From an uncultured Pelagibacteraceae bacterium (lineage in GTDB: Bacteria > Pseudomonadota > Alphaproteobacteria > Pelagibacterales > Pelagibacteraceae): a stretch of DNA of 48,703 nt. The stretch lies in assembly GCA_902595795.1 (NCBI GenBank), contig CACJRK010000008.1, positions 1-48,703 on the forward strand, written 5' to 3'. Positions 1-6,907 of the stretch are shown one piece after another; within the stretch, counting starts at the first letter, position 1; every line of letters begins with the position of its first letter. The position numbers and the translations under genes were made by a program. Below the pieces are notes generated by a model. It was given only the letters and a program-made list of their open reading frames with translations. It was not told the DNA's origin and did no database searches.

Positions 1-239
1 CTAATTTTATTTTATCTGAGATAGAAAAACCTAGTGATGATTTAATGTATGCATTAATATTAAAAAATCTTTCAGATCGTCAAATAGCAATAGATAAAAA
101 ACTTATTGATTTTATTATTAAGAGGATTGATAGAACTTATGGCAAAATATCTGATTTCATATATAAAATCGACGAAATAAGCTTAAAAAGAAAAAAACCG
201 ATCGACTTTAAAATTATTAAAGAAGCATTAGAGGATTAA
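1..239 (+). CDS. hdaA: Hda/DnaA-like protein, C-terminal part (5' end outside window)
   Basis: The reading frame is open from the left edge to a TAA at 237-239, so only about 79 C-terminal residues are visible. They resemble the lid part of an AAA+ DnaA homologue of the Hda type: a run ADRQ-like (LSDRQIAID), then LIDFIIKRIDRTY and a helix ending with an EALED tail. Hda lacks the DNA-binding domain IV of DnaA and stops at about this point, which fits the short end seen here. In the family it promotes ATP hydrolysis on DnaA and so limits re-initiation of replication. The Walker motifs lie outside the window, so a different AAA+ protein cannot be excluded. aspS follows immediately, with its TTG start one base after this stop, implying cotranscription. 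Confidence 0.7.
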   Translation, partial: NFILSEIEKPSDDLMYALILKNLSDRQIAIDKKLIDFIIKRIDRTYGKISDFIYKIDEISLKRKKPIDFKIIKEALED

Positions 240-2024
240 TTGAATAAATACAGAACACATAAGTGTAATGAATTAAGAAAAGAGGATGTAGATAAAAATA
301 TTTCTCTTTCTGGCTGGATAAATAAAAAAAGAGATCATGGTAATTTATTATTTATTGATTTAAGAGACAATTACGGAATTACTCAATGTATAATAAATAA
401 AGATAATAAATATTTTTTTGATTTAGAAAAAATTCAATTAGAAACAGTAATTAAAGTAGAGGGAAAAGTTGTTAATAGATCTAAAGAAACTATAAATAAA
501 GAGATTGATACAGGCGAAATAGAGATTGCTATAGAGAAATATCAAGTTTTGGGTACCTGTAAAGAGTTGCCCTTGCCAGTCTTTAGTGATCAAGAATATG
601 CAGAAGAAATAAGATTAAAATATAGATTTTTAGATTTAAGAAGAAAAAAAATTCATGAAAATATTATTTTAAGATCTAAAGTTATTTCATATATACGAAG
701 TGAAATGACTAAATTAGGTTTTTTAGAATTTCAAACACCAATTTTAACTTCATCTAGTCCTGAGGGTGCAAGAGATTTTTTAGTACCAAGTCGTTTAAAC
801 CCAGGAAAATTTTATGCATTACCTCAAGCTCCCCAGCAATTTAAACAACTAATAATGGTATCAGGTTTTGATAGATATTTTCAGATTGCTCCATGTTTTA
901 GAGATGAAGATGCAAGAGCAGATAGAAGTCCTGGAGAATTTTATCAATTAGATTTAGAGATGTCTTTTGTTGAACAAGAAGATGTATTTAATGTAGTTGA
1001 GAAATTAATGGTTAATACATTTAAAAATTTTTCTAAAAAAAAATTAATGTTTAGTAATTTTCCAAAAATTTCTTATTCTGAATCAATGCTTAAATATGGT
1101 ACCGATAAACCAGATTTAAGAAATCCACTTATAATTAATGATATCACTGAGATTTTCACTAGAGAAGATGTTTCATTTGAAATATTTAAAAAATTAGTAA
1201 AATCTGGATGTAAAGTAAGATGTATCGTTACAAAAAATACAAAGGATAAGCCAAGAAGTTTTTTTGATAATATTGATAAATGGGCAAAAGGAGAGGGTGC
1301 TTCTGGTTTAGCGTATTTTACTTTTGAAAAAGATAAAGAAATTTCAGCAAAAGGTCCTATAGGTAAATTCTTTTCTCAAGACGCATTATTAGAAATTATG
1401 AAAAAAACTAGTTGTGGAATAGGAGACAGTATTTTCATGGCTTGTGGTAAACAAGATGAATTAGAAAAAATTACTGCTTTAGCAAGAGATAAAATTGCAA
1501 AAGATCTTAATCTAATTGATGAAAATGTTTTCGCATTTTGTTGGATTGTAGATTATCCAATGTTTGAAAAAGATGAATTAACTAACAAGATTAAGTTCAG
1601 TCACAATCCATTTTCAATGCCACAGGGTGATTTTAGAGAAAAAGATATTGAAAATCCATTAGACATACTAGCGTATCAATACGACATAGTTTGTAATGGG
1701 ATAGAATTATCATCTGGAGCGATTAGAAATCATAAACCAGAACTTATGTATAAACTTTTCTCAATTGCAGGATATGATAAAAAACAAGTAGATGAGAAAT
1801 TTAGTGGAATGATTAATGCACTCAGTTATGGTGCACCACCACATGGAGGAATAGCACCTGGTATAGATAGAATAGTAATGTTACTAGCTAATGAAAAAAA
1901 TATTAGAGAAGTTACTATGTTTCCAATGAACCAGAATGCACAAGATTTAATGATGAACGCACCATCTGAGTTGAGTCCAGACCAATTGAAAGAATTAAAC
2001 CTTACGTTAAAAGTAAAAAAATAA
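240..2024 (+). CDS. aspS: aspartyl-tRNA synthetase, probably non-discriminating (Asp/Asn)
   Basis: This 594-residue class II synthetase of bacterial type charges tRNA with aspartate in the cytoplasm. An OB-fold anticodon-binding domain covers about residues 1-130. The catalytic core carries the FYALPQAPQQFKQL stretch (191-204), motif 2 FRDEDARADR (220-229) and motif 3 GIAPGIDRIVMLL (537-549). The GAD insertion domain lies roughly at 280-420. Length matches the family (about 590). The sequence KKRDHGN has histidine at position 33, where non-discriminating AspRS such as that of Pseudomonas aeruginosa has His and E. coli has Leu; I therefore infer that it also makes Asp-tRNA(Asn) for amidation by GatCAB. 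The start is TTG, with GAGG at 231-234 upstream, and lies directly after the hda-like gene. Confidence 0.97.
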   Translation: MNKYRTHKCNELRKEDVDKNISLSGWINKKRDHGNLLFIDLRDNYGITQCIINKDNKYFFDLEKIQLETVIKVEGKVVNRSKETINKEIDTGEIEIAIEKYQVLGTCKELPLPVFSDQEYAEEIRLKYRFLDLRRKKIHENIILRSKVISYIRSEMTKLGFLEFQTPILTSSSPEGARDFLVPSRLNPGKFYALPQAPQQFKQLIMVSGFDRYFQIAPCFRDEDARADRSPGEFYQLDLEMSFVEQEDVFNVVEKLMVNTFKNFSKKKLMFSNFPKISYSESMLKYGTDKPDLRNPLIINDITEIFTREDVSFEIFKKLVKSGCKVRCIVTKNTKDKPRSFFDNIDKWAKGEGASGLAYFTFEKDKEISAKGPIGKFFSQDALLEIMKKTSCGIGDSIFMACGKQDELEKITALARDKIAKDLNLIDENVFAFCWIVDYPMFEKDELTNKIKFSHNPFSMPQGDFREKDIENPLDILAYQYDIVCNGIELSSGAIRNHKPELMYKLFSIAGYDKKQVDEKFSGMINALSYGAPPHGGIAPGIDRIVMLLANEKNIREVTMFPMNQNAQDLMMNAPSELSPDQLKELNLTLKVKK

Positions 2025-2027
2025 AAC

Positions 2028-2852
2028 TTATTTTTTACCTTTTAAAGTTATTTTTACATCCGAAAGATCAACCAGATTTTTTTTATAGTTATTTCTTACA
2101 AAACCTTTGCTAGTGATATCTTTAACAATTTTTAATAATTGACTCTGATCTTCTGAGTTTTGATCTTCTGTGTTCATTATTTCATTTCCTCCAATTGCTG
2201 GGGTATGAGCTAGATCTTCTCTATTTTGGTATGAAATAGCTAACTCTCTGAAAATATAATCTAAAATTGATGTTGCACTTAGAATTCTATCATTACCATG
2301 TACTTTACCAGAGGGTTCAAATTTTGTACCAACAAATGCACTAATAAATTCATCTAGCGGAACACCATATTGAAGGCCGAGAGAAACAGCTATCGCAAAA
2401 TTATTCATTAAAGCTTTTACAAGTTCACCCTCTTTACTAGTATCAATAAATATTTCTCCAATTTTCCCATCTTCGTATTCACCTGTATGAAGATAGACTT
2501 TGTGATCACCAATGGTAGCTTTTTGAATATAGCCCTTTCTTCTGTCTGGCATACTAAATCTTTTATCAGATTTCTCGTTTACTTTATTTATATTGGTTAT
2601 TACAGTCTCTTTACTTATTGCACTGTTATTGTTTTTTTCAGTAACCATTTCTACTTTGTTACTTTCAATAACTTTGTTGTTTTTTGGGTCTAGGCTTTTA
2701 GTTTTTCTATTATCAAGCTTTACATCTAAAACTTCGAATTTTCCATCATCCCTTTTTTCTAAATTTTTTAATTCCGCTTCATTTATATCGTCTAAATAGT
2801 GATTTACTTTAAACGAACAAGTGTAATAAGTTTCAACAAGATATTTTGCCAT
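2028..2852 (-). CDS. stand-alone TSCPD-domain protein, NrdJb-like (C-terminal part of B12-dependent ribonucleotide reductase)
   Basis: About 274 residues. The segment from [15 protein letters not shown] through [34 protein letters not shown] and [20 protein letters not shown] matches the C-terminal TSCPD region of adenosylcobalamin-dependent (class II) ribonucleotide reductase NrdJ. No catalytic reductase barrel is present. Pseudomonas carries a comparable separate small gene, nrdJb, beside nrdJa; here there is no nrdJa neighbour. The middle (about residues 55-110) is polar and low in complexity. An upstream ATG at 2885 exists, but AAAGGAC sits just before the ATG at 2852, which gives the protein start [12 protein letters not shown], so I prefer that one. 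It converges with aspS, 3 bases apart. A role in nucleotide reduction is inference; it could be a regulatory relic. Confidence 0.8.
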   Translation of the reverse strand: MAKYLVETYYTCSFKVNHYLDDINEAELKNLEKRDDGKFEVLDVKLDNRKTKSLDPKNNKVIESNKVEMVTEKNNNSAISKETVITNINKVNEKSDKRFSMPDRRKGYIQKATIGDHKVYLHTGEYEDGKIGEIFIDTSKEGELVKALMNNFAIAVSLGLQYGVPLDEFISAFVGTKFEPSGKVHGNDRILSATSILDYIFRELAISYQNREDLAHTPAIGGNEIMNTEDQNSEDQSQLLKIVKDITSKGFVRNNYKKNLVDLSDVKITLKGKK

Positions 2853-2959
2853 TTGTCCTTTTTTTAAATTTGAATATTGAATCAATTAATTTATATACAT
2901 ATTCATATTTTAGTCTAATTTAAATTTTACAATTTTTAATTGAAAATAAAAAAAAAATT

Positions 2960-3319
2960 ATGTTGACACTTTTAAAAAAAATTTTCACTTGGTGGAATCA
3001 AGACACTTTTGGAACAAGATTAAAAACTATTTTTTTTGGAAAATTTGTTGGCGCTGATGAATTTGGAAATAAATACTATGAAAGTAAAAATGGAAAAAGA
3101 TGGGTTATTTATTCAGATACAATTGATGCATCAAAAATTCCTGTAGAATGGTATTCTTGGATTCATTTTACTCCTAACAAAATTGAAAAAAAACATAGCT
3201 TGGAAAAATACAATTGGCAAAAACCTCATCAAGAAAATTTAACCGGTTCAGATAAGGCATATTATCCAAATAAAAATAAAGATGGTACTAAAAAAAAATA
3301 CTCTAGTTGGAAAGAATAA
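2960..3319 (+). CDS. NDUFA12-family accessory subunit of NADH:ubiquinone oxidoreductase (complex I)
   Basis: This small protein of 119 residues carries the NDUFA12 pattern: an N-terminal IFTWWNQDTFGTRL, then VGADEFGNKYYES, KRWVIY and the conserved tail WIHFTPN with W-QKPHQENLTGS. The family is the bacterial counterpart of the 17.2 kDa mitochondrial complex I subunit and is found in alphaproteobacteria, where it binds the peripheral arm of the enzyme at the cytoplasmic membrane. It is soluble, with no signal peptide or membrane helix. The next gene (DUF2155) overlaps its end by 38 bases, so the two are translationally linked. The nuo operon itself is not in this window. Confidence 0.93.
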   Translation: MLTLLKKIFTWWNQDTFGTRLKTIFFGKFVGADEFGNKYYESKNGKRWVIYSDTIDASKIPVEWYSWIHFTPNKIEKKHSLEKYNWQKPHQENLTGSDKAYYPNKNKDGTKKKYSSWKE

Positions 3320-3689
3320 TTTTAAATTACTAGCATTAGTTTTTTTACTTTATTTTTTTTTTATAGTTCACTCAAATTCAAAAAATAATCTAGAGGGTGT
3401 TTTTACCGATATAAAAATTTTAGATAAAATAAGTTCTAAAAATACTTTGCTAAAATTAAAAAATGGTGAATTGAAACAATTTAAAGATTTGGTAATAAAA
3501 AGTCTTAAATGTAAAAATTCTAAGTTTGATGATAATCCAGAAATCACAGCATACATACAAGTTAGAGATTTAACCAATAAAAATAATGATGAAGTTTTTG
3601 TTTTTAATGGATGGATGTTTTCATCCAGCCCATCAATTACACCTTTTGATCATCCTGTTTATGATGTATGGTTAGTAAGCTGTTATTAA
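3282..3689 (+). CDS. DUF2155 domain-containing exported protein
   Basis: The protein has 135 residues with an N-terminal hydrophobic stretch (about 14-31, FKLLALVFLLYFFFIVHS), consistent with a signal peptide or membrane anchor. The C-terminal half holds the DUF2155 hallmark GWMFSSSPSITPFDHPVYDVWLV followed by a cysteine. A second cysteine (KSLKCKNSKF) could pair with it in the periplasm. The function of the family is unknown; it is conserved in alphaproteobacteria next to NDUFA12 and accBC, as here. The ATG start lies inside the NDUFA12 gene, and its stop overlaps the stop of accC on the other strand by 4 bases. Confidence 0.88.
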   Translation: MVLKKNTLVGKNNFKLLALVFLLYFFFIVHSNSKNNLEGVFTDIKILDKISSKNTLLKLKNGELKQFKDLVIKSLKCKNSKFDDNPEITAYIQVRDLTNKNNDEVFVFNGWMFSSSPSITPFDHPVYDVWLVSCY

Positions 3690-5023
3690 ACAATTGTATC
3701 TTTATCTAGCCAACTTACATTAAAATCTGAACTAATAAATTTTTTATGATTTAACAATTTTTTATGTAGTGGAATAGTTGTTATAATTCCTTCAATTACA
3801 AATTCGTCTAAAGATCTGTTCATTCTTTGAATTGCTTCAGTTCTATTTCTACCATGACAAATTAATTTACAAACCATACTATCATAATAAGGAGTAACTT
3901 TATAACCTTGGAATATTGCACCATCTACTCTAGTTCTAAAGCCTGAAGGTTGGTGACACATTGTAATAACTCCTGGAGAAGGTTGAAAATTTTTGCTTGC
4001 ATCTTCTGCATTTATTCTACATTCAATGGCATGACCTCTAGGATTTATATCACTTTGTTTTAAAGCCGTTTCCCCCGAAAAAGCAATCCAAATTTGTTCT
4101 TTGATTATATCAATCCCAGTAACCATTTCTGTAACAGGATGTTCAACCTGAATTCTTGTATTCATTTCAAGAAAGTAAAATTTTCCATCTTCATAAATAA
4201 ATTCAACAGTTCCAGCCCCCATATAACCAATCTTAGCAACCATATTCACTGTTTTATCGAATAAGTTTTTTCTTATTTCATCATTTAAAACTGGACTAGG
4301 AGTTTCTTCAATTAATTTTTGATGCCTTCTTTGAACTGAACAATCTCTTTCATGAAGATGAACCACTCTATTTTTTCCAGCTAATATTTGTACTTCAATA
4401 TGCCTAGGATTTTGGAAAAATTTTTCAATATAAACTTCATCATTTCCAAAGTATTTCTGCGCTTCTGATTTTGCAGTAGAAAACAAAGTTTCAAATTCTT
4501 CTTCTTTGTAAACAATCTTCATACCTTTACCTCCACCACCACCTGAAGCTTTAATTAAGATAGGAAAACCAATTTTTTTACAAAGCTCTTTTGCCTCTGA
4601 AACATCTTTGACACCACTTTCGGATCCTTCGATTACAGGCAATCCATTTTCTTTTGCTATTTTTTTTGCTTGAATTTTATCTCCCATCATTTCTATATGC
4701 TTTGAAGATGCACCAATAAAGTTAATTTTATTATCCTCCAAAATTTTTGCAAAATTTGCATTTTCAGAGAGAAAACCATATCCAGGGTGAACAGCATCAG
4801 CATTAGTAAGTTCTATAGCTGACATTAGAGCTGGAGTATTTAAATAACTATTTGAAGGTTGGTGCGAGCCTATGCATACACTTTCGTCAGCCATTTTTAC
4901 ATGCATACTTTCTCTGTCTACATCTGAATGAACCGCAACTGTCGAAATTCCCCACTCTTTACAAGCTCTAATTATTCTAACTGCAATTTCCCCACGGTTT
5001 GCAATTAAAATTTTTTTAAACAT
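3686..5023 (-). CDS. accC: acetyl-CoA carboxylase, biotin carboxylase subunit
   Basis: With 445 residues this is the normal AccC length. It carboxylates biotin on AccB using ATP and bicarbonate, the first half-reaction of malonyl-CoA formation for fatty acid synthesis. Visible features are the start FKKILIANRGEIAVRIIRAC, the glycine-rich ATP-grasp loop KASGGGGGKGMKIV, HIEVQILAG, HLHERDCSVQRRHQKLIEE, and EMNTRIQVEHPVTE with the catalytic region. It follows accB with a 3-base gap and aroQ before that, so aroQ-accB-accC form one transcription unit. No odd substitutions are evident. Confidence 0.98.
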   Translation of the reverse strand: MFKKILIANRGEIAVRIIRACKEWGISTVAVHSDVDRESMHVKMADESVCIGSHQPSNSYLNTPALMSAIELTNADAVHPGYGFLSENANFAKILEDNKINFIGASSKHIEMMGDKIQAKKIAKENGLPVIEGSESGVKDVSEAKELCKKIGFPILIKASGGGGGKGMKIVYKEEEFETLFSTAKSEAQKYFGNDEVYIEKFFQNPRHIEVQILAGKNRVVHLHERDCSVQRRHQKLIEETPSPVLNDEIRKNLFDKTVNMVAKIGYMGAGTVEFIYEDGKFYFLEMNTRIQVEHPVTEMVTGIDIIKEQIWIAFSGETALKQSDINPRGHAIECRINAEDASKNFQPSPGVITMCHQPSGFRTRVDGAIFQGYKVTPYYDSMVCKLICHGRNRTEAIQRMNRSLDEFVIEGIITTIPLHKKLLNHKKFISSDFNVSWLDKDTIV

Positions 5024-5026
5024 TTT

Positions 5027-5461
5027 TTACTCAAGGATAATAATAGTTTGACCAAATTCGACAGGTTGTCCGTCTTCTATACAAATTTCTTTTACCACAC
5101 CATCAGCTGTTGAGGGAACATGATTCATGGTTTTCATTGCTTCGACAATCATAATTGTATCACCTTTTTTTATTTTTTTTCCTATTTCCACAAATTTCTT
5201 TGCACCTGGTTCTGGAGCATGATACGCAGTACCAATTATAGGCGAGGTGATTTCAATACCTGATTTAATCTTTTGAGGTGGAGTAGATGCTAAACTTATT
5301 GCGCTAGGAGATGAGGAGTCTGCTTGAGGTTGATTACTTATAGATACATTTTTTTTTGAAACTTTAATTTTTGTATCTTTTTCTGTAATCTCTATCTCTG
5401 TAAGATTAAACTCTTTTAAATAATCACTTAACTCTTTAATTATTTTTTTATCTATTTTCAT
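5027..5461 (-). CDS. accB: acetyl-CoA carboxylase, biotin carboxyl carrier protein
   Basis: This is a 144-residue carrier. The N-terminal helical segment (1-25) is followed by a charged and then Ser/Pro/Ala-rich linker (about 40-65) and the biotinyl domain from about 68. The biotin site is EAMKTMN with the acceptor lysine at residue 110; Thr in place of the usual second Met is, to my knowledge, common in alphaproteobacteria. The carrier shuttles biotin between AccC and the AccAD transferase. Its ATG lies inside the end of aroQ (14-base overlap), and accC starts 3 bases downstream. Confidence 0.97.
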   Translation of the reverse strand: MKIDKKIIKELSDYLKEFNLTEIEITEKDTKIKVSKKNVSISNQPQADSSSPSAISLASTPPQKIKSGIEITSPIIGTAYHAPEPGAKKFVEIGKKIKKGDTIMIVEAMKTMNHVPSTADGVVKEICIEDGQPVEFGQTIIILE

Positions 5462-5897
5462 TTTGCAAGGTCTTTTGTAATGAAATTATGGCCAAAATAT
5501 ATCCCTCAGCTCCTAATCCAAAAATTCCTCCAGTTACAATACTACTAATTAGTGATTTGTGTCTAAATTCTTCTCTTTTATAAATATTTGATAGGTGAAG
5601 CTCAATTATTGGTTTTTTGAATAAATCGAGAGCATCTCTTATTGCAACAGAGGTATGAGTGAAACCAGCAGCATTTATAATCATACCATCAAATGTTTTC
5701 CTTGCATCTTGAATTATATTTACTAATTCTCCCTCTACATTAGATTGAACAAATTCTATATCAAGACCAATTTCCTGTCCTTTTTTAGAACAATTTTCTT
5801 TAAGTTGATCAAAAGTAGTTGATCCATATTGTGATTGTTCTCTTTCACCTAATAGATTAAGATTTGGACCATTAATAATAATTATTTTATTATTCAT
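5448..5897 (-). CDS. aroQ: type II 3-dehydroquinate dehydratase
   Basis: With 149 residues it has the usual length of the small dodecameric AroQ. It dehydrates 3-dehydroquinate in the shikimate pathway. The sequence shows INGPNLNLLGERE at the N-terminus, the catalytic loop with tyrosine in SQYGSTTF, GMIINAAGFTHTSVAIRDAL with the active-site Asn and His region, and HLSNIYKREEFRHKS. It is the first gene of aroQ-accB-accC, an order typical of alphaproteobacteria. Its start is only 16 bases from the divergent thiS start, so its promoter must overlap thiS or the short gap. Confidence 0.97.
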   Translation of the reverse strand: MNNKIIIINGPNLNLLGEREQSQYGSTTFDQLKENCSKKGQEIGLDIEFVQSNVEGELVNIIQDARKTFDGMIINAAGFTHTSVAIRDALDLFKKPIIELHLSNIYKREEFRHKSLISSIVTGGIFGLGAEGYILAIISLQKTLQNENR

Positions 5898-5913
5898 TCA
5901 GCATTTATATACG

Positions 5914-6132
5914 ATGAAAAAAATAAAAAAAATAAAAATTAAAATAAATGGTCGAATCAAATCTATAATTCAAGATTCTAATCTTTCTGAATTATTAAAA
6001 AATGTCAAAATACCATTAAATAAAGTAGCAATTGAGCTTAATGAAGAAATAGTAGATAAAAAAAAAATTAATAAAATAAAATTAAATAAAAATGATAAAA
6101 TTGAAATAGTCCATTTTATTGGAGGTGGTTAA
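5914..6132 (+). CDS. thiS: thiamine biosynthesis sulfur carrier ThiS
   Basis: This small beta-grasp (ubiquitin-like) protein has 72 residues, of lysine- and isoleucine-rich composition, and ends in IVHFIGGG with the glycine tail needed for adenylation and thiocarboxylation. The middle LSELLKNVKIPLNKVAIELNEEIV matches ThiS. It is slightly longer than the usual 65-66 residues because of a basic N-terminal stretch. It supplies sulfur for the thiazole ring made by ThiG, the next gene. No TPP riboswitch can fit in the 16 bases before the start. The codons for the terminal glycines form the Shine-Dalgarno of thiG. Confidence 0.92.
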   Translation: MKKIKKIKIKINGRIKSIIQDSNLSELLKNVKIPLNKVAIELNEEIVDKKKINKIKLNKNDKIEIVHFIGGG

Positions 6133-6136
6133 TTTG
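6121..6136 (+). promoter_or_regulatory. ribosome-binding site of thiG inside the ThiS glycine codons
   Basis: GGAGGT at 6121-6126 encodes two of the last three glycines of ThiS and is a near-perfect Shine-Dalgarno 7 bases before the TTG at 6134. It decides the thiG start and couples the two genes. Confidence 0.75.
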
Positions 6137-6907
6137 AAAAAAGATAGTCTGATTATTGCAAATAAAAAATTTAATTCCAGATTAATTGTTGGAACTGGTA
6201 AATATAAAAGTATGACTGAGTGTGCAAAAGCAATTACATTATCTGGAGCAGAAATTGTAACAGTTGCTGTAAGAAGAGTGAATATTTCTGATAAAAAAAA
6301 ACCTTTACTTATGGATTATATAGATCCAAAAAAAATTACATATCTGCCAAATACAGCAGGATGTTTTAATTCAAAGGAGGCCTTGAGAACACTAAGACTT
6401 GCTAGAGAAATAGGTGGTTGGAAATTAGTTAAATTAGAAGTTTTAGGAGATAAAAAAAATTTATTTCCTGATATGATTGAAACTTTAAAATCTACCGAGG
6501 TACTAGCTAAAGAAGGATTTAAAGTTATGGTTTATTGTAATGATGATCCTTTAATGGCTAAGCGTCTAGAAAATTCAGGCGCAGATGCTATTATGCCTTT
6601 AGCTGCTCCTATTGGGTCAGGATTAGGAATACAAAACAAAATTAATATTCAAATTATTAGAAAACAAACTAAACTTCCATTAATTATAGATGCCGGCTTA
6701 GGTCAAGCTTCTGATGCAACTATAGCAATGGAATTAGGATGTGATGGTGTACTTGTAAATACCGCAATTGCAAAAGCAAAAAAACCTTTTGAAATGGCAC
6801 TTGCTTTTAAAAATGCAGTTATTGCAGGTAGACAATCTTATAAATCTGGACGAATAGATAAAATTTTAATGGGCAATCAATCTTCTCCATCAAAAGGAAT
6901 TATTTAG
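6134..6907 (+). CDS. thiG: thiazole synthase
   Basis: The TIM-barrel ThiG has about 257 residues and joins deoxyxylulose phosphate, dehydroglycine and ThiS-thiocarboxylate into the thiazole phosphate of thiamine. Recognised stretches are SRLIVGTGKYKS, GAEIVTVAVRR, LPNTAGCFNSKEALRTLRLARE, WKLVKLEVLGD (Schiff-base lysine region), MPLAAPIGSG and IDAGLGQASDA. I place the start at TTG 6134, because GGAGGT (6121-6126) lies 7 bases before it; an in-frame TTG at 6119 precedes that site and has no evident ribosome-binding site. The gene converges on rne with an 8-base overlap. Confidence 0.95.
   Translation: MKKDSLIIANKKFNSRLIVGTGKYKSMTECAKAITLSGAEIVTVAVRRVNISDKKKPLLMDYIDPKKITYLPNTAGCFNSKEALRTLRLAREIGGWKLVKLEVLGDKKNLFPDMIETLKSTEVLAKEGFKVMVYCNDDPLMAKRLENSGADAIMPLAAPIGSGLGIQNKINIQIIRKQTKLPLIIDAGLGQASDATIAMELGCDGVLVNTAIAKAKKPFEMALAFKNAVIAGRQSYKSGRIDKILMGNQSSPSKGII

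Noticed and set aside
2853-2885. Longer start of the TSCPD protein
   Set aside because: AAAGGAC stands directly before the ATG at 2852, and the added residues look like translated leader.
5898-5913. TPP riboswitch for thiS-thiG
   Set aside because: Only 16 bases separate thiS from the divergent aroQ start, too little for the aptamer.
6119-6133. TTG at 6119 as thiG start
   Set aside because: It precedes the good ribosome-binding site GGAGGT and gives residues not matching the family; the TTG at 6134 is better.
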